Shown: positions 49,161 through 59,533 of the stretch, piece after piece
How the letters are laid out: every line of letters starts with the position of its first letter
How positions within the stretch are numbered: position 1 is the first letter of the stretch
Origin: Symsagittifera roscoffensis
Lineage: Eukaryota > Xenacoelomorpha > Acoela > Convolutidae
Direction: 5' to 3'
DNA: 64,000 bases
NCBI RefSeq assembly: GCF_963678635.1
Contig: NC_087070.1
Coordinates: 248,001 to 312,000, forward strand
The notes under the pieces: generated by a model
Databases searched by the model: none
What the model saw: only the letters and a program-made list of their open reading frames with translations
What the model was told of the DNA's origin: nothing
Made by a program: the position numbers and the translations under genes

Positions 49161-52100
49161 ATGAGTCTAGACAAGTCAAGGATACCAAAACGAGGTAATA
49201 GCTCTAGGAAATTCATACCTGAGAAGCAAAGAAAAACGATGACCGATCCTTTTGTGGATTTGATCAAGCGATCCCGGTCTGACAAAAGGGGGACGATTTC
49301 AGGCAGAATGGTTGAAACGAGAAGTCAGAAGACCTCAGAAGAGCGAAGAGAACTGTTAGAAGTGGAGGTCAATACGGACCAGACCATGAATGACAACCAG
49401 GAAGTAAATGGACTGGAAGGAAGAGGCAGAAGGCTGGCGAGTGAATCTACCCCGGTAGAACAAGGCCATGATTTTGCCACTTCCACCGGGACATTGGATC
49501 GGGAAGATATGTCGGAACTGTCCGACATCTCAACTGAAGTAGCGGCAACGAGAAGATCTCCGACAGACAACACTATGATGGCAGGCGGAACTGGGAAACA
49601 AACAACGTCATCATCGTTCTCAGAAAGAATGAAGAACACCTTCGGAAACATCTTTCCATTCACCATGGGAGGAGGCGCGGGGAACGAAGTTGAAACCCAG
49701 GAGGAAGAGGATGAAGAGGAGCAAGGGGACTTTGGATCTCAAGTCAGCCTCAATAGTTCGATCCAGGAGAGTGAGACACACGTCGGAAGAGAGACTGGAA
49801 CCATGGAAAAATTTGGTGAAGTGACAACGATAAGCAAAGAGGCAAACACACCGGGCCAGTCAAAGGACTTCGCGATTAGGACAAGTTCGGAGCCACAACC
49901 TGGAGAGAGTAGAACCAGAGGGCTTGGCAACGCGTTAATGGATCCTGAAATAAAAAATGAAAAGACGTTGAAGCAGAGAGTCAAGGCCCGGATCTCGACA
50001 AGCACGAAGTTACCTGGGACCGACAGGGTTACACCACCACTAGTGACGCCACTCATGGATAACGGGGCAGCACTAGAGGAAGCCTTAAACAACATAGTGG
50101 GCAGTTTAGGAGAACAAAATGAACAGATGTCGATAAGGATGAGTGCACTAGAAAGAGCAGTTCACATTGAAAGAGAAAGTCTGCGGGAAGAAATAAACCG
50201 CAACAGACAAGAAGTTGGCAGGAGCGAAAAACGCTTGAAAGAAAGAACGGACGAACATATGACGAGGAACTTGTCGCGAATGACAAGAGAGGCGGAACAG
50301 AGGGAGTTACGCTCAAGAGCCGACATGGAGAAGTTAAGAATTCAGCAAGAGCAGTCTCTTGGGACTCTTGACACAAAGATAGACGCGATGATGGAGAGGC
50401 GAACTCAGGCTATCATGGATAGGTTGGACGGGCTACTAAGCAGCAAGAGTGGACCAAAAGAAGGAGAGCCGAACTCGGGAGCTCCCAGCAGGGAACCGAG
50501 GGTGAACTTCAATGAACATCAAAGGAGGAAGACGTATGGATCCACTAGAGGCAGGGGCAGTTCATCAGGCTATGCCACAAGGGGTAATACAGCATGGGGC
50601 CCGAACAGTAGAGCAAGTTCAACGGGGAACAGACAAACCTCTAACGAACGACCAACGCAAAGCACACATGCGACTGGGAGAAGTGATTCCGGCAACAGGG
50701 GGCATGCAAGCCCGAGGAGGAGTCATATGGGCCAAGCGGGAAACGCTGATGGTGATTCGGATTGCAGGGATGCACCGCACACAGAGCCTTCGACAAGGTG
50801 TGAGGACACTCAAGCGGGACACTCAAGGGATGCTACGGCAATGGCCACAGCATTTGAACCCCTGAACAGGTCTTTGGAGACATTCCTGACGAGGTTATCT
50901 AGAACCAATGAACGCAGTGAGAAGTCCAGAAGAGTCTTTAAGAAGCCAAGATGCTACAAAGACGAATCTGATGGCTGTATTGATACCTGGATAGAGGTAA
51001 TGAAGCTGCATTTCGAGGAAGAGGACTTATCGGAGAGACAGGAATGCAGCGCGCTCACCAGCAACTTAGAAGGGACAGCCCTGAACTGTGTCATGGCCAA
51101 GAAGCAATATCAACGTGACACTGCTGAAAAAATGTTCGAAATCTTGTTAAACCGTTTCGGATCAGGGGTGCAGGGGCACCAGGCGATGATGCGCTTCGAG
51201 AAACGGAGGCAACGAGAGGATGAAACCATAGACAAGTTTCTCGATGATTTGGAAATGCTGAGAAGACGCAGCCAACCGGATGAGTCAAACCGAAGGATGA
51301 ACCTGGCCGTAGCCTCAAAATTCATCGATGGTGTGAAAAATGATGAACTTCGTACGATGCTAGCAACGCATTACACACCACTATCAACTAATGCGCCAAC
51401 ACCGGAGGAGTTGAGGCTCAAATCAAAAGAGTATCTTTTGTTGAAACCTCCTTCGAGATCTGGATATTACAAGAACAATTATGGAAATTTTAACAACGGA
51501 CCAGCAAACCAAGGGAACAATTGGTACAAACCGAGGGATGATATGGACAAGAGACGTTCTTGTGCTAATTGCAGTTCAACAGACCATCATGTGTCAGCAT
51601 GCCCAGCTTACAAACAAGGCATGAAAGCAATAGGCTTTAGCCTCGAGGACGAAGATGCGTCAGAGTTGGACCATGAGGATTTCATGAGAGGAGTAATTGC
51701 GAAATTCGGCCCGAGATGTTTCTTTTGCAACTTGGAAGGTCATTTTAAATCAGATTGTCCGCAATTCTGGGATGCAGTGGCAGACATCAAGCATCCAAGA
51801 CATGAAGAAGCTTTGTCAGGAGCGAAAGCCAGCAAGGCTCGACTTTTGAGTGAAGCGGAGGTACGCAGAAAGGATAAACCTCAAGAGCTGGGGGCAAAGA
51901 AAATGCAAGCGGTAGCAGGGGAGACACGTGAGCCGGAACCGGCAACTGCGGCTGAGGACTTCAAGATCGATTATAAGGCAGCCGCAAGGGATGCTCTAAA
52001 TAGAGTACAACAGGAATTGGTGACGAAAGAGATCGAACAAAAAGTGAAACTTGAACTGGAAAATGAAAAGCTTCAGGAGCAATTGAATACCTTCGAAGCA

Positions 52101-53807
52101 ACGGAGTTCGAGGAGACGAAAACACCAAGCAGTTTAGACATGAAACTTAAAGTGATCTCAAGTAGGAGGTTCGGCATGATGCCGCAAGGAAGCAAGATAC
52201 AGTTGATAATCTCAGTGGCTGGACATCAGGTGATCAGAAATCTGAGTGAACCATCCGAGTTCACTTTGATGCATTTGGACACATATGCAGATTATCTGAG
52301 ACAGGTGGAGCCACGCACCGAGTCGAGAGCTGTGCGAGCACTTCTAACGACGGGTGGCCCTCGCATGAAGAAACTTCATGGACGCTACCTAGAGGTCTAT
52401 GGGCCGTATCAAGTAATGCTGAACGTGGATGGAATCAGTATCTACACCAGGACTTATGTAACAACAGATGATGACCAAATGGGGCAGATCTATTTGGGAG
52501 AAGAGGAACTCAAGGTCCGCAGGATAGGCCATGACGCCATGATGGAACAAGACGCAGTTTACATTGGATATGGAGCAGATGTGACAGCACATCTGCTCGA
52601 CACCAACGGAAAAAAAATCGGAGTCACAGGGCTTCTGGACACAGGAGCGGTAGTGAGTGTGATGCCGATAAAAACTTGGGAAAGAATGGGCTTCACGCGG
52701 GAAGATTTAATTCCAACGAATCTCCGACTGGCCGCAGCCAATCGAGGAGCTATCTACGTAGCCGGAAGAACACCAATAACGGTCCTCCACATGGGAGGAC
52801 GGGATCTTTGGATGAGCTTCCTGGTGGTAGAGAATCTGGACGATGCCGACCAATTCATCTTGGGCAGAGATTTTGTCAGGAATTTTGACGTGATGATTGA
52901 CTTGAACAACGGTCTGATACGGATTAGAAACCCGGACCGAAAGTATGTTAAGAGACCAATTAATAGGATAATAACAGACGAAAATAAGGTACCAGTTTTT
53001 TTGGATAGAAAAGTAAAATTAAAACCAGGACAAGCTGTAGTAGCAATTTTTAGAATGAGAAATTTAAATTCGTTGAGTGATAGTAAACAGGTTTGCTTAG
53101 TACCGAATCCAAATAGTCAGAGTTCGGTGATTTTAGGCCGGAGCTTCTCGGTAACGCGAAACGGACTGTGTGTCAGTGTGTTGTTGAACACACTGGACAC
53201 CACGGTTTCAATCCAGCGTGGAAAGAAGCTTGGCTACGCTTTGCCGATGAGGACCGACTATGAGGAGACACAAAACTTGAAGAAATATAGTGTGAAAGAC
53301 TGTCCTTATCATGCAAATAAAGATAAAATTTTAAAGAGAATTAATGAATTAAAATCTATTCATAAATTGTTTTCAATGAAATCCGAAACGGACGACGGCT
53401 TATCAAGCTGCTCGAATTTTCCGGAACGCCCCTCGTCATATGAACTAGATTCTGACAAACCGGTTTTGCCAGAAATAGAACATTTAAAAGGGAAAATAGG
53501 TGAGGGAGATTTTGAAAAATTGCGGGACGTTTTATATCGGAACACAGATGTATTTTCAAAACATAAGGCGGATATCGGTTGCTGTAACTTCGTAGAACAC
53601 GAAATTGAGCTGGAAGTGGGTGCCGTTCCGCACAGAGAGGGCGCGAGACGAATGACACCACACAAATCGGAAGCGTGCCGAGCGGAAATAGAAATGTTGC
53701 TTGAATACGACATGATAGAACCCTCGAAATCGCCATGGGCTTGCGGGGTAGTAATGGCGAAAAAGAAAGGGGGCAGCTTAGATTTTGTTGCGACTTTCGT
53801 TACTTGA
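49161..53807 (+). CDS. gag-pol: Copy C Gag-protease and RT N-terminus in one frame
   Basis: The ATG at 49161 opens 1,548 codons without a break. In order: basic head (1-50), acidic Ser-rich region, coiled coil (about 300-430), RG-rich segment (about 450-560), capsid-like domain (about 590-760), CCHC knuckles CANCSSTDHHVSAC and CFFCNLEGHFKSDC (about 797-865), second coiled coil (about 930-985), protease with LLDTGAVVSVMP (Asp about 1160) and FILGRDFVRNF, connector, and RT fingers (about 1480-1545). There is no gag/pol frameshift, so Gag and Pol are one polyprotein. It leaves the RT frame at a G5 run (53768-53772); copy A has G6 and stays in frame. Confidence 0.92.
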   Translation: MSLDKSRIPKRGNSSRKFIPEKQRKTMTDPFVDLIKRSRSDKRGTISGRMVETRSQKTSEERRELLEVEVNTDQTMNDNQEVNGLEGRGRRLASESTPVEQGHDFATSTGTLDREDMSELSDISTEVAATRRSPTDNTMMAGGTGKQTTSSSFSERMKNTFGNIFPFTMGGGAGNEVETQEEEDEEEQGDFGSQVSLNSSIQESETHVGRETGTMEKFGEVTTISKEANTPGQSKDFAIRTSSEPQPGESRTRGLGNALMDPEIKNEKTLKQRVKARISTSTKLPGTDRVTPPLVTPLMDNGAALEEALNNIVGSLGEQNEQMSIRMSALERAVHIERESLREEINRNRQEVGRSEKRLKERTDEHMTRNLSRMTREAEQRELRSRADMEKLRIQQEQSLGTLDTKIDAMMERRTQAIMDRLDGLLSSKSGPKEGEPNSGAPSREPRVNFNEHQRRKTYGSTRGRGSSSGYATRGNTAWGPNSRASSTGNRQTSNERPTQSTHATGRSDSGNRGHASPRRSHMGQAGNADGDSDCRDAPHTEPSTRCEDTQAGHSRDATAMATAFEPLNRSLETFLTRLSRTNERSEKSRRVFKKPRCYKDESDGCIDTWIEVMKLHFEEEDLSERQECSALTSNLEGTALNCVMAKKQYQRDTAEKMFEILLNRFGSGVQGHQAMMRFEKRRQREDETIDKFLDDLEMLRRRSQPDESNRRMNLAVASKFIDGVKNDELRTMLATHYTPLSTNAPTPEELRLKSKEYLLLKPPSRSGYYKNNYGNFNNGPANQGNNWYKPRDDMDKRRSCANCSSTDHHVSACPAYKQGMKAIGFSLEDEDASELDHEDFMRGVIAKFGPRCFFCNLEGHFKSDCPQFWDAVADIKHPRHEEALSGAKASKARLLSEAEVRRKDKPQELGAKKMQAVAGETREPEPATAAEDFKIDYKAAARDALNRVQQELVTKEIEQKVKLELENEKLQEQLNTFEATEFEETKTPSSLDMKLKVISSRRFGMMPQGSKIQLIISVAGHQVIRNLSEPSEFTLMHLDTYADYLRQVEPRTESRAVRALLTTGGPRMKKLHGRYLEVYGPYQVMLNVDGISIYTRTYVTTDDDQMGQIYLGEEELKVRRIGHDAMMEQDAVYIGYGADVTAHLLDTNGKKIGVTGLLDTGAVVSVMPIKTWERMGFTREDLIPTNLRLAAANRGAIYVAGRTPITVLHMGGRDLWMSFLVVENLDDADQFILGRDFVRNFDVMIDLNNGLIRIRNPDRKYVKRPINRIITDENKVPVFLDRKVKLKPGQAVVAIFRMRNLNSLSDSKQVCLVPNPNSQSSVILGRSFSVTRNGLCVSVLLNTLDTTVSIQRGKKLGYALPMRTDYEETQNLKKYSVKDCPYHANKDKILKRINELKSIHKLFSMKSETDDGLSSCSNFPERPSSYELDSDKPVLPEIEHLKGKIGEGDFEKLRDVLYRNTDVFSKHKADIGCCNFVEHEIELEVGAVPHREGARRMTPHKSEACRAEIEMLLEYDMIEPSKSPWACGVVMAKKKGGSLDFVATFVT

Positions 53808-56770
53808 ACGCGGTAACAATAAAAGATGCGTACCCGATACCGCGAATAGACGAGAGCCTATCTAAACTTGGTGATGCCAAGTTCTTCACCACATTGGACT
53901 TAGGTTCTGCCTTCTGGCAGGTTCCTTTGCGGAAGAAGGATAGGGAAAAGACCGGTTTCGCGTGCGAATTGGGGTTGTACCAGTGGAAGAGGATGCCCTT
54001 CGGCTTGTGCAATGCAACAGCAACTTTTCAAAGGCTGATGGCTCAGGCTTTGACAGGAGTGACCAAAAAGTACGGGAATCTCTTGATGTGCTACGTGGAT
54101 GACGTAGTCATAGCGACGCCGACCCTGGAGGATCACATTGATCGGCTCGATGAGGTCTTCGGATGTATGAAAAGAGCAGGCTTGAAATGCAAACCATCAA
54201 AATGTGAAATCCTGAGGGATTCGATCAAGTACCTGGGAAGAATGGTGGACAGGCATGGTGTGAGGCCAGATCCGGAAGCAGTAGAGGCTGTGCTGACATG
54301 GAAGGCTCCGAGGACGGACACACAGCTAATGAGCTTCCTGGGGTTTGCCAATTATTACCGTGAATTTATCAAAGGATATGCAGACAAGGTGTATCCGATG
54401 CAAAAGCTGATGCGCAATAAAGGAAAGAAGTTCGAGTGGAACGATGAAGCACAGGTTGCCTTCGAGAACATAAAGCGGGAACTGTGCGAAGCGCCAGTAC
54501 TAGGCATGCCGACAGAAGATGGCATGTATGTTCTTGACACAGACGCGTCGGTAGTAGCCATCTCAGGAATATTGCACCAGGAACAAGAATGGAATGGAAG
54601 AACGGTCCTTCGTCCCATTGCATATGGTAGCAAAGTCTTGAGTGACACTGAGATGAAATATGGCGCACCAAAAGCAGAAATGTTTGCAGTAGTCACCTTC
54701 GTGGAGAAGTACCGTGCATACTTGGGGAGCGCTCCCTTCAAGTTACGCGTGGACAACAGAGCGTTATCCTGGTTGAAAACCTACTCGATGGATCAGAGTT
54801 ATTTTGGTAGATGGATAGTAAGACTGGATGGCTACCATATGATAATCGAACATAGGATGCGTGACAAACACCAGAATGCTGACAGCCTCAGCAAGAAAAC
54901 TGAGTTCTATGAAAGATTGGAACAGAAGCAGGCCAATCAGGCGGAAATAAAGGAGGGATTCTCGTTTCTGGACAAAGAAACTTATGAAGCGCTTCCCTTA
55001 ACGAGATGGTTGGATAAATCAGGACATCCAACTCCAGGGCACCCTGAGTTACCTGTAGAGAAAGCAGCCGAGATAAAGATCCTGTCCAAGGAGGACCCGG
55101 TCCCCTTGGATCTGTTGCTGCGCTCGAACCTGGTCCAGCAAGAACTCTCTCGCATGAATATAAACAGCCTCTCATTATTGGACAAAACGGTGCAAGTCAC
55201 ACCACAAGTGATGCGGATGCTGGGTGGATTGTTAGAAAGAGAAGTGACCAGAGATGACCCCGAGTGGACAGCAGTAGTGGCATCGCTAACAGTCAGTGAG
55301 AAGGTGAAGATCATGCCGTCCAGACGACGGCACGAAGAGAACGAAAGGGATTGTAGGACAATAGTTCAGCAACTAGTATCCTCAATACCCCAAGAGATTT
55401 TAGCAAGTACTTCTTACGGACAGAAAGAACAGGGGAGCAGCAAGCGAAAGAAAACCGTCACCTTTGTAGACCGGGATAAAGAGGGTGAAGAGGTAGAACA
55501 CAATCTGCTGCAAAACTATTTGTCCGGGGAGAAGGATGATGAGAAGAACCAGCGATCACAAGATCAACACCCGGGACAAGGAAATTTGTCCGGGGAGTCT
55601 GAGATAAACGAGAAAATTCCTGATGAGAAACAGGACCTAGAGAACAAGGTTTTGTCCGGGGAGTTCAGATGGATGCGAAGAAAGCACAGACATGATCTGG
55701 AGGAGAGCGCAGTCTCCAGCACAACCTCTTCGACGGATGATGATTCCCGAAACTCAGGAATGGACACCTATTCAGACAGGAACTCGAGTTCGGGATCCGA
55801 ACTGTCAGAACTAGCGATACACACACTACTAGTGGAAACTCGGGCAAGGGACCTGGACAGAGAAGCGTACCAGGATCCTGACAGTGATCGCTACCTAATA
55901 CCAAGCGAAAGAGTCTTTGACAACGCAGCGGATGACTTAGAAACGATAGCGGTATCGAAACGCTCGATAAGCCTGTTGCCGCAGAAAGAGGTAGTCAGGA
56001 CTAATCTTCAACCGTTTCAGCAAGAAACACAACCGTTGGCGAAGATTTGGTTTGTTAAGATGGAAGAAGACACACATCAGCCCAACGAGCTGAATAGTCA
56101 GATGAGGGTCATGAAGACGTACTTGAAGGCGAGATACAGACTCTCGGACCTTCTAAGGGCGCAGAGAAATGATCGCATGACAAGCAACCTAAAAAGGTGG
56201 ATAGAAAACGGTGCACCTGACAAAGGTGACCTGGAAGAAGACAGCTATAGGATCCTGAGACAATACTTCATGCAGAAGGAGGGGAGATTATATCTGAACA
56301 AGGACGGGATCGTGGCTTGCAGGAGAAGAGAAGAAGACAAGGTCTTATACAAATATAACGCGATAGTGTTGCCGCAACTCTATCAGAAAGAACTATTATT
56401 CAGGTCGCATGATCAGATGGGCCATCAAGGGATCGACAAAGTGTATCAGAGGATCCTAAAGCGCTTTGAGTGGCCTGGGATGAAAAAGGCATGCGATAAA
56501 TGGGTAACAGCATGCCTGTCATGCCAACAGGTCAAGGATCCAAGGAAATTACGATTTCCTTTACAATCGATTGAGTCGTCTGAATTCAACGAGGTGGTGC
56601 AGATAGATCACCAAAAGATATGCATGACAGACAGCGGTTATAACCAAGTCTTGGTCATGATAGATCACTTCACGAAGTATGCAGAGGCCGTGCCCTGCAT
56701 AACAGCCTCGGCGGAAGAGACATGCGACCACCTGATCAATACGTGGATAGCAAGACATGGTTTCCGATGA
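53735..56770 (+). CDS. pol: Copy C RT, RNase H, pol linker, integrase zinc finger and core start
   Basis: The real coding starts near 53770 in this frame (QLRFCCDFRYLNAVTIKDAY). RT has FTTLDLGSAFWQ, MPFGLCNATATFQ and CYVDDVVIAT. RNase H has VLDTDASVVAISG, PKAEMFAVV, LRVDNRALSW and KHQNADSLSKK. The helical linker is followed by LSGE repeats at 55520, 55586 and 55652 (66-nt step). The HHCC finger is SHDQMGHQGID with ACLSCQQVK, and the first integrase Asp is in VQIDHQKICM. The frame is lost at 56759 by one missing base (CATGGTTTCCGATG). It is the best Pol in the window; all RT and RNase H catalytic residues are visible. Confidence 0.92.
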   Translation: MGLRGSNGEKERGQLRFCCDFRYLNAVTIKDAYPIPRIDESLSKLGDAKFFTTLDLGSAFWQVPLRKKDREKTGFACELGLYQWKRMPFGLCNATATFQRLMAQALTGVTKKYGNLLMCYVDDVVIATPTLEDHIDRLDEVFGCMKRAGLKCKPSKCEILRDSIKYLGRMVDRHGVRPDPEAVEAVLTWKAPRTDTQLMSFLGFANYYREFIKGYADKVYPMQKLMRNKGKKFEWNDEAQVAFENIKRELCEAPVLGMPTEDGMYVLDTDASVVAISGILHQEQEWNGRTVLRPIAYGSKVLSDTEMKYGAPKAEMFAVVTFVEKYRAYLGSAPFKLRVDNRALSWLKTYSMDQSYFGRWIVRLDGYHMIIEHRMRDKHQNADSLSKKTEFYERLEQKQANQAEIKEGFSFLDKETYEALPLTRWLDKSGHPTPGHPELPVEKAAEIKILSKEDPVPLDLLLRSNLVQQELSRMNINSLSLLDKTVQVTPQVMRMLGGLLEREVTRDDPEWTAVVASLTVSEKVKIMPSRRRHEENERDCRTIVQQLVSSIPQEILASTSYGQKEQGSSKRKKTVTFVDRDKEGEEVEHNLLQNYLSGEKDDEKNQRSQDQHPGQGNLSGESEINEKIPDEKQDLENKVLSGEFRWMRRKHRHDLEESAVSSTTSSTDDDSRNSGMDTYSDRNSSSGSELSELAIHTLLVETRARDLDREAYQDPDSDRYLIPSERVFDNAADDLETIAVSKRSISLLPQKEVVRTNLQPFQQETQPLAKIWFVKMEEDTHQPNELNSQMRVMKTYLKARYRLSDLLRAQRNDRMTSNLKRWIENGAPDKGDLEEDSYRILRQYFMQKEGRLYLNKDGIVACRRREEDKVLYKYNAIVLPQLYQKELLFRSHDQMGHQGIDKVYQRILKRFEWPGMKKACDKWVTACLSCQQVKDPRKLRFPLQSIESSEFNEVVQIDHQKICMTDSGYNQVLVMIDHFTKYAEAVPCITASAEETCDHLINTWIARHGFR

Positions 56771-57360
56771 CGTTTCAATCGGATAATGGAACAGCTTTCG
56801 TAGGAGAGCTTACGAAAGAGCTTATGAGACGCTCACAGGTCGCTCAGGCTCACTCCACGACATACCACCCTCAAACAAATGGCCTAGTGGAAAGACAGAA
56901 TAGGACGTTAGTGTCGATGCTGAGGGTATATTGTTCCAGGTACATGACCGATTGGGACAGATACCTTCCACAGGTGATGGGAGCTTATAATAGCACGCAA
57001 CACTCCACCACTGGAGTCAGTCCACACATGATGCTGACGGGGCACGAGAAGTCTTTACCCTTGACATTCTTCTACCCAGAGTATGAGGGAAAGAAAACAT
57101 CTCCACAGGTTTACGTAAGGGATGTGATCAGACGTCAACAGGAGTTGAACGATCTGTGCAGACGAAATACTCAGCAAGCACAGGCAAGGCAAAGGAAAAG
57201 ATTCGACAAAAAAGCAGCTGGCGCAAAAGCTTACTCGGTGGGAGACTACGTATGGGTATTTCAGAACGTTATACCACCGAAAGGGACAAAGAAACTTCTA
57301 AAAAAAATGGAGGGGACCCTTCATGATTACGGAGGTGCACCAGGAGGGATGCTTTTATAG
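56722..57360 (+). CDS. pol: Copy C integrase core (second half) and GPF C-terminal module
   Basis: After the one-base loss this frame gives FQSDNGTAFVGE and NGLVERQNRT, the second Asp and the Glu (35 residues apart). The C-terminal region follows, with GDYVWVFQNVIPPKGTKKLL and a GPF-type module whose GPF is lost to a late shift (KKMEGTLHDYGG). At 57380 the sequence jumps into the middle of the macro domain. Confidence 0.88.
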   Translation: MRPPDQYVDSKTWFPMTFQSDNGTAFVGELTKELMRRSQVAQAHSTTYHPQTNGLVERQNRTLVSMLRVYCSRYMTDWDRYLPQVMGAYNSTQHSTTGVSPHMMLTGHEKSLPLTFFYPEYEGKKTSPQVYVRDVIRRQQELNDLCRRNTQQAQARQRKRFDKKAAGAKAYSVGDYVWVFQNVIPPKGTKKLLKKMEGTLHDYGGAPGGMLL

Positions 57361-57662
57361 ACTGAGTACTGGCCGAGCCGCCCACTCCGGCGGTGTCGCA
57401 GATACCGGGAAAGTACTTATGCTTCTTGGTAACGAGGGCGACAGAGAAGCAGCACGTGGACCCAGAAAACCTAGTCTTGTCTTTGACGAGGCTGAGGGAC
57501 TTCCTTGTGGAAATGGACGTGAAGGAGCTCTCGCTTCCAGTGTACGATCCAAACAGAGGAAGACTGCATCCTCGGGAATTGTACGCGCTTGTACACGTGA
57601 TATTCTCTGATACGAACATACAAGTATATCTACATAAGAAATATTACTTAAGTATAGGCTGA
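57361..57662 (+). pseudogene. pol: Copy C macro-like domain, C-terminal half only
   Basis: A deletion joins STGRAAH to SGGVADTG/SQIPGKYLC. The retained half reads GKYLCFLVTRATEKQHVDPE, MDVKELSLPVYDPNRGRLHP and IFSDTNIQVYLHKKYYLSIG to the natural stop at 57660. It preserves the last strand that copy B has lost. The N-terminal half with the ADMSFRT helix is absent, so it cannot bind a ligand. Confidence 0.72.
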
Positions 57663-58057
57663 GTGATTTGCGAAAGAGTGTTAGGCCAAAGACTAAGTTG
57701 TATGTAATGTGTGATATGTGTGTTATGTTATGTTAAGTTATGTGTTAGGTTATTAAGATCATGGGTAAGTAGGGGTTAGTGACCATGAACAACTGAATGA
57801 CGATCTTGGGAATAGATCCAAAGTTTGGACTGTCCAATCTTAGGTCGAATTCCAAAATTTTAGAAACCAATTGATTTTAATAAATTTTAGGATAAATATC
57901 TTTTTATCTGAAATGTTTTAAGCAAATTTTAACGATATATGTTAAGGTGAAACTGACAAGTGTGACATTCGTGATTTCTTTTCTAGATCCTGATTGATCA
58001 TTTAAATTAATCACTTGAGTCAAAGAATCGAATCAAATCAAACTTGAAAAGAATAGA
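57663..58057 (+). other. Copy C gap between pol and ORF2
   Basis: This 395-bp AT-rich stretch is collinear with copy A 7433-7816. It includes the conserved CCAAAATTTTAGAAACC stretch at about 57851. No ORF is seen. Confidence 0.5.
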
Positions 58058-58717
58058 ATGGACAACTTCAACCTGGATGAATTGATGGACCTGGCAGAGG
58101 CATATGTAGGACCGATGGTAGATGCGATCTATCGTCGGCTGATCGAACGAGACTTCGCTCTGCAGGACCCAGAAGTAGTCATGTTGCTGACCGCCCTGAT
58201 CAACATCTTGGGGCACGACAACCGTGGGGACCGCCCCACGGAAGTCCTGTTGATGGCAGCATATGGAGAAAGAGGAGTACTAGACCGCCCGAACATGAGA
58301 GTGATGAGGTGGAGAAACGGAGCTCTCTCAGGGAGTGACTTGGCGAATGAGCCTGGATTGGGAAGTTCTAGGACTTACCAACCAGGTGAGATGCCAATGC
58401 CCTCTAAGCCTAAACCTGGGTTGACGAGAATGCATCAGGAGATGAACAGCGAGACGACCTCGTCTGGTTCACCACTGAGAGCAGCTGTGCCACCAAAAAG
58501 GGCGAAATTAACACAGAAGGTTCAGACGAACCAAACCATACAAGATCTGGACGAGATGAACGATCAGCTGAGAAGTACGAAGAAGGAGCTGGACGAGATG
58601 ACCAGAAGCATGCTCCAGATGGAGGAAGATCGGGACATGTGGAGAAAGTTGTTTGAAGACTGCAACAAAAAGCAGGGTCAAGAGATCGAGCGCTTAAGGC
58701 AGGAATACAAAGAGTGA
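58058..58717 (+). CDS. Copy C ORF2 N-terminus: helical domain and coiled coil
   Basis: It starts ATG at 58058 (MDNFNLDELMDLAEAY) as in A. The helical domain and coiled coil (LDEMTRSMLQMEEDRDMWRK, KKQGQEIERLRQEYKE) are intact. A CGA-to-TGA change at 58715-58717 ends the frame; the same frame reopens at 58727 (ALTTTVEKVIPAR). Confidence 0.72.
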   Translation: MDNFNLDELMDLAEAYVGPMVDAIYRRLIERDFALQDPEVVMLLTALINILGHDNRGDRPTEVLLMAAYGERGVLDRPNMRVMRWRNGALSGSDLANEPGLGSSRTYQPGEMPMPSKPKPGLTRMHQEMNSETTSSGSPLRAAVPPKRAKLTQKVQTNQTIQDLDEMNDQLRSTKKELDEMTRSMLQMEEDRDMWRKLFEDCNKKQGQEIERLRQEYKE

Positions 58718-58726
58718 TCGGAGCAG

Positions 58727-59533
58727 GTGGCGTTGACAACGACCGTGGAGAAAGTGATACCTGCAAGGGATATTCCTCGTGGGCAGTCCCCGATGGAGCT
58801 CTTGACACCTCGAGAAATGAGTCAAACAACGGAGACACGGCTTCCAGCAGAGGCAGAGACGAATCGAGTAACAATCCCGGATCCTAGTGACACCTTGGGT
58901 GATCCCGTCGTAGAACAGACAGTGAGGAAGCTGATAGAGACAGCTGGACGACTGGTCGCTAACAAGAATGCGCCAGGTTCCGGGGTGACTGCACCCTATG
59001 GAACGATTGACGATACGGGCAGAGTACAACTCTCCCAGACCGTGATCAGACAAGGGATAAGTAATGTGACACCACTCATGGGGAGCTCGAGAATCCCAGA
59101 GAGGAAAGTACGAAAGATGCCAGCGAAGAAAGTGTCTCGTATAATAGACGTGCAGAAGAATAATCAATTGAAGTATAATTTCACGGGAGTTCCGGAGACA
59201 GATCCGAGGGCCTGCTTCAATCGAGCTACCTGGAGCCCGGCTGTGAACCTGCAGCAACCACCACTCGGGACATCTCACCTGATATTGGGAGACAGTTTAG
59301 TCAGAGTGCTGTCGAATTTGAGGACCTCGTGGGTCACCACGGTGATGGCCTTCGGAGGCGCGACAATAGCCCAATTATATCGGATGGTGGAACTGATGAA
59401 TCCAGGGAAGATTCCCAATGTGATGATCTTAGTTGGGACGAATGACATCTCCAGAGGATCAGACGAGCAGGAAGCACTGTGGGAGTTTGTTTGTTCACTA
59501 CCCTCTGGCAGAAGTTCAGTTGCGCGGTACTGA
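58727..59533 (+). CDS. Copy C ORF2: Thr/Pro-rich segment and SGNH-like domain 1 with intact nucleophile
   Basis: It continues the 58058 frame. It retains a stretch before the SGNH domain that A and B have lost (GVPETDPRACFNRATWSPAV). Motifs are canonical: HLILGDSLVRVL (Ser at 59294-59296), FGGATI for block II and LVGTNDISRGSD for block III (Asn 59441-59443). A small deletion near 59490 moves the rest, including DxxH, to the frame of 59479-60855. SGNH domains hydrolyse esters or acyl groups; the substrate is unknown. Confidence 0.78.
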   Translation: MALTTTVEKVIPARDIPRGQSPMELLTPREMSQTTETRLPAEAETNRVTIPDPSDTLGDPVVEQTVRKLIETAGRLVANKNAPGSGVTAPYGTIDDTGRVQLSQTVIRQGISNVTPLMGSSRIPERKVRKMPAKKVSRIIDVQKNNQLKYNFTGVPETDPRACFNRATWSPAVNLQQPPLGTSHLILGDSLVRVLSNLRTSWVTTVMAFGGATIAQLYRMVELMNPGKIPNVMILVGTNDISRGSDEQEALWEFVCSLPSGRSSVARY

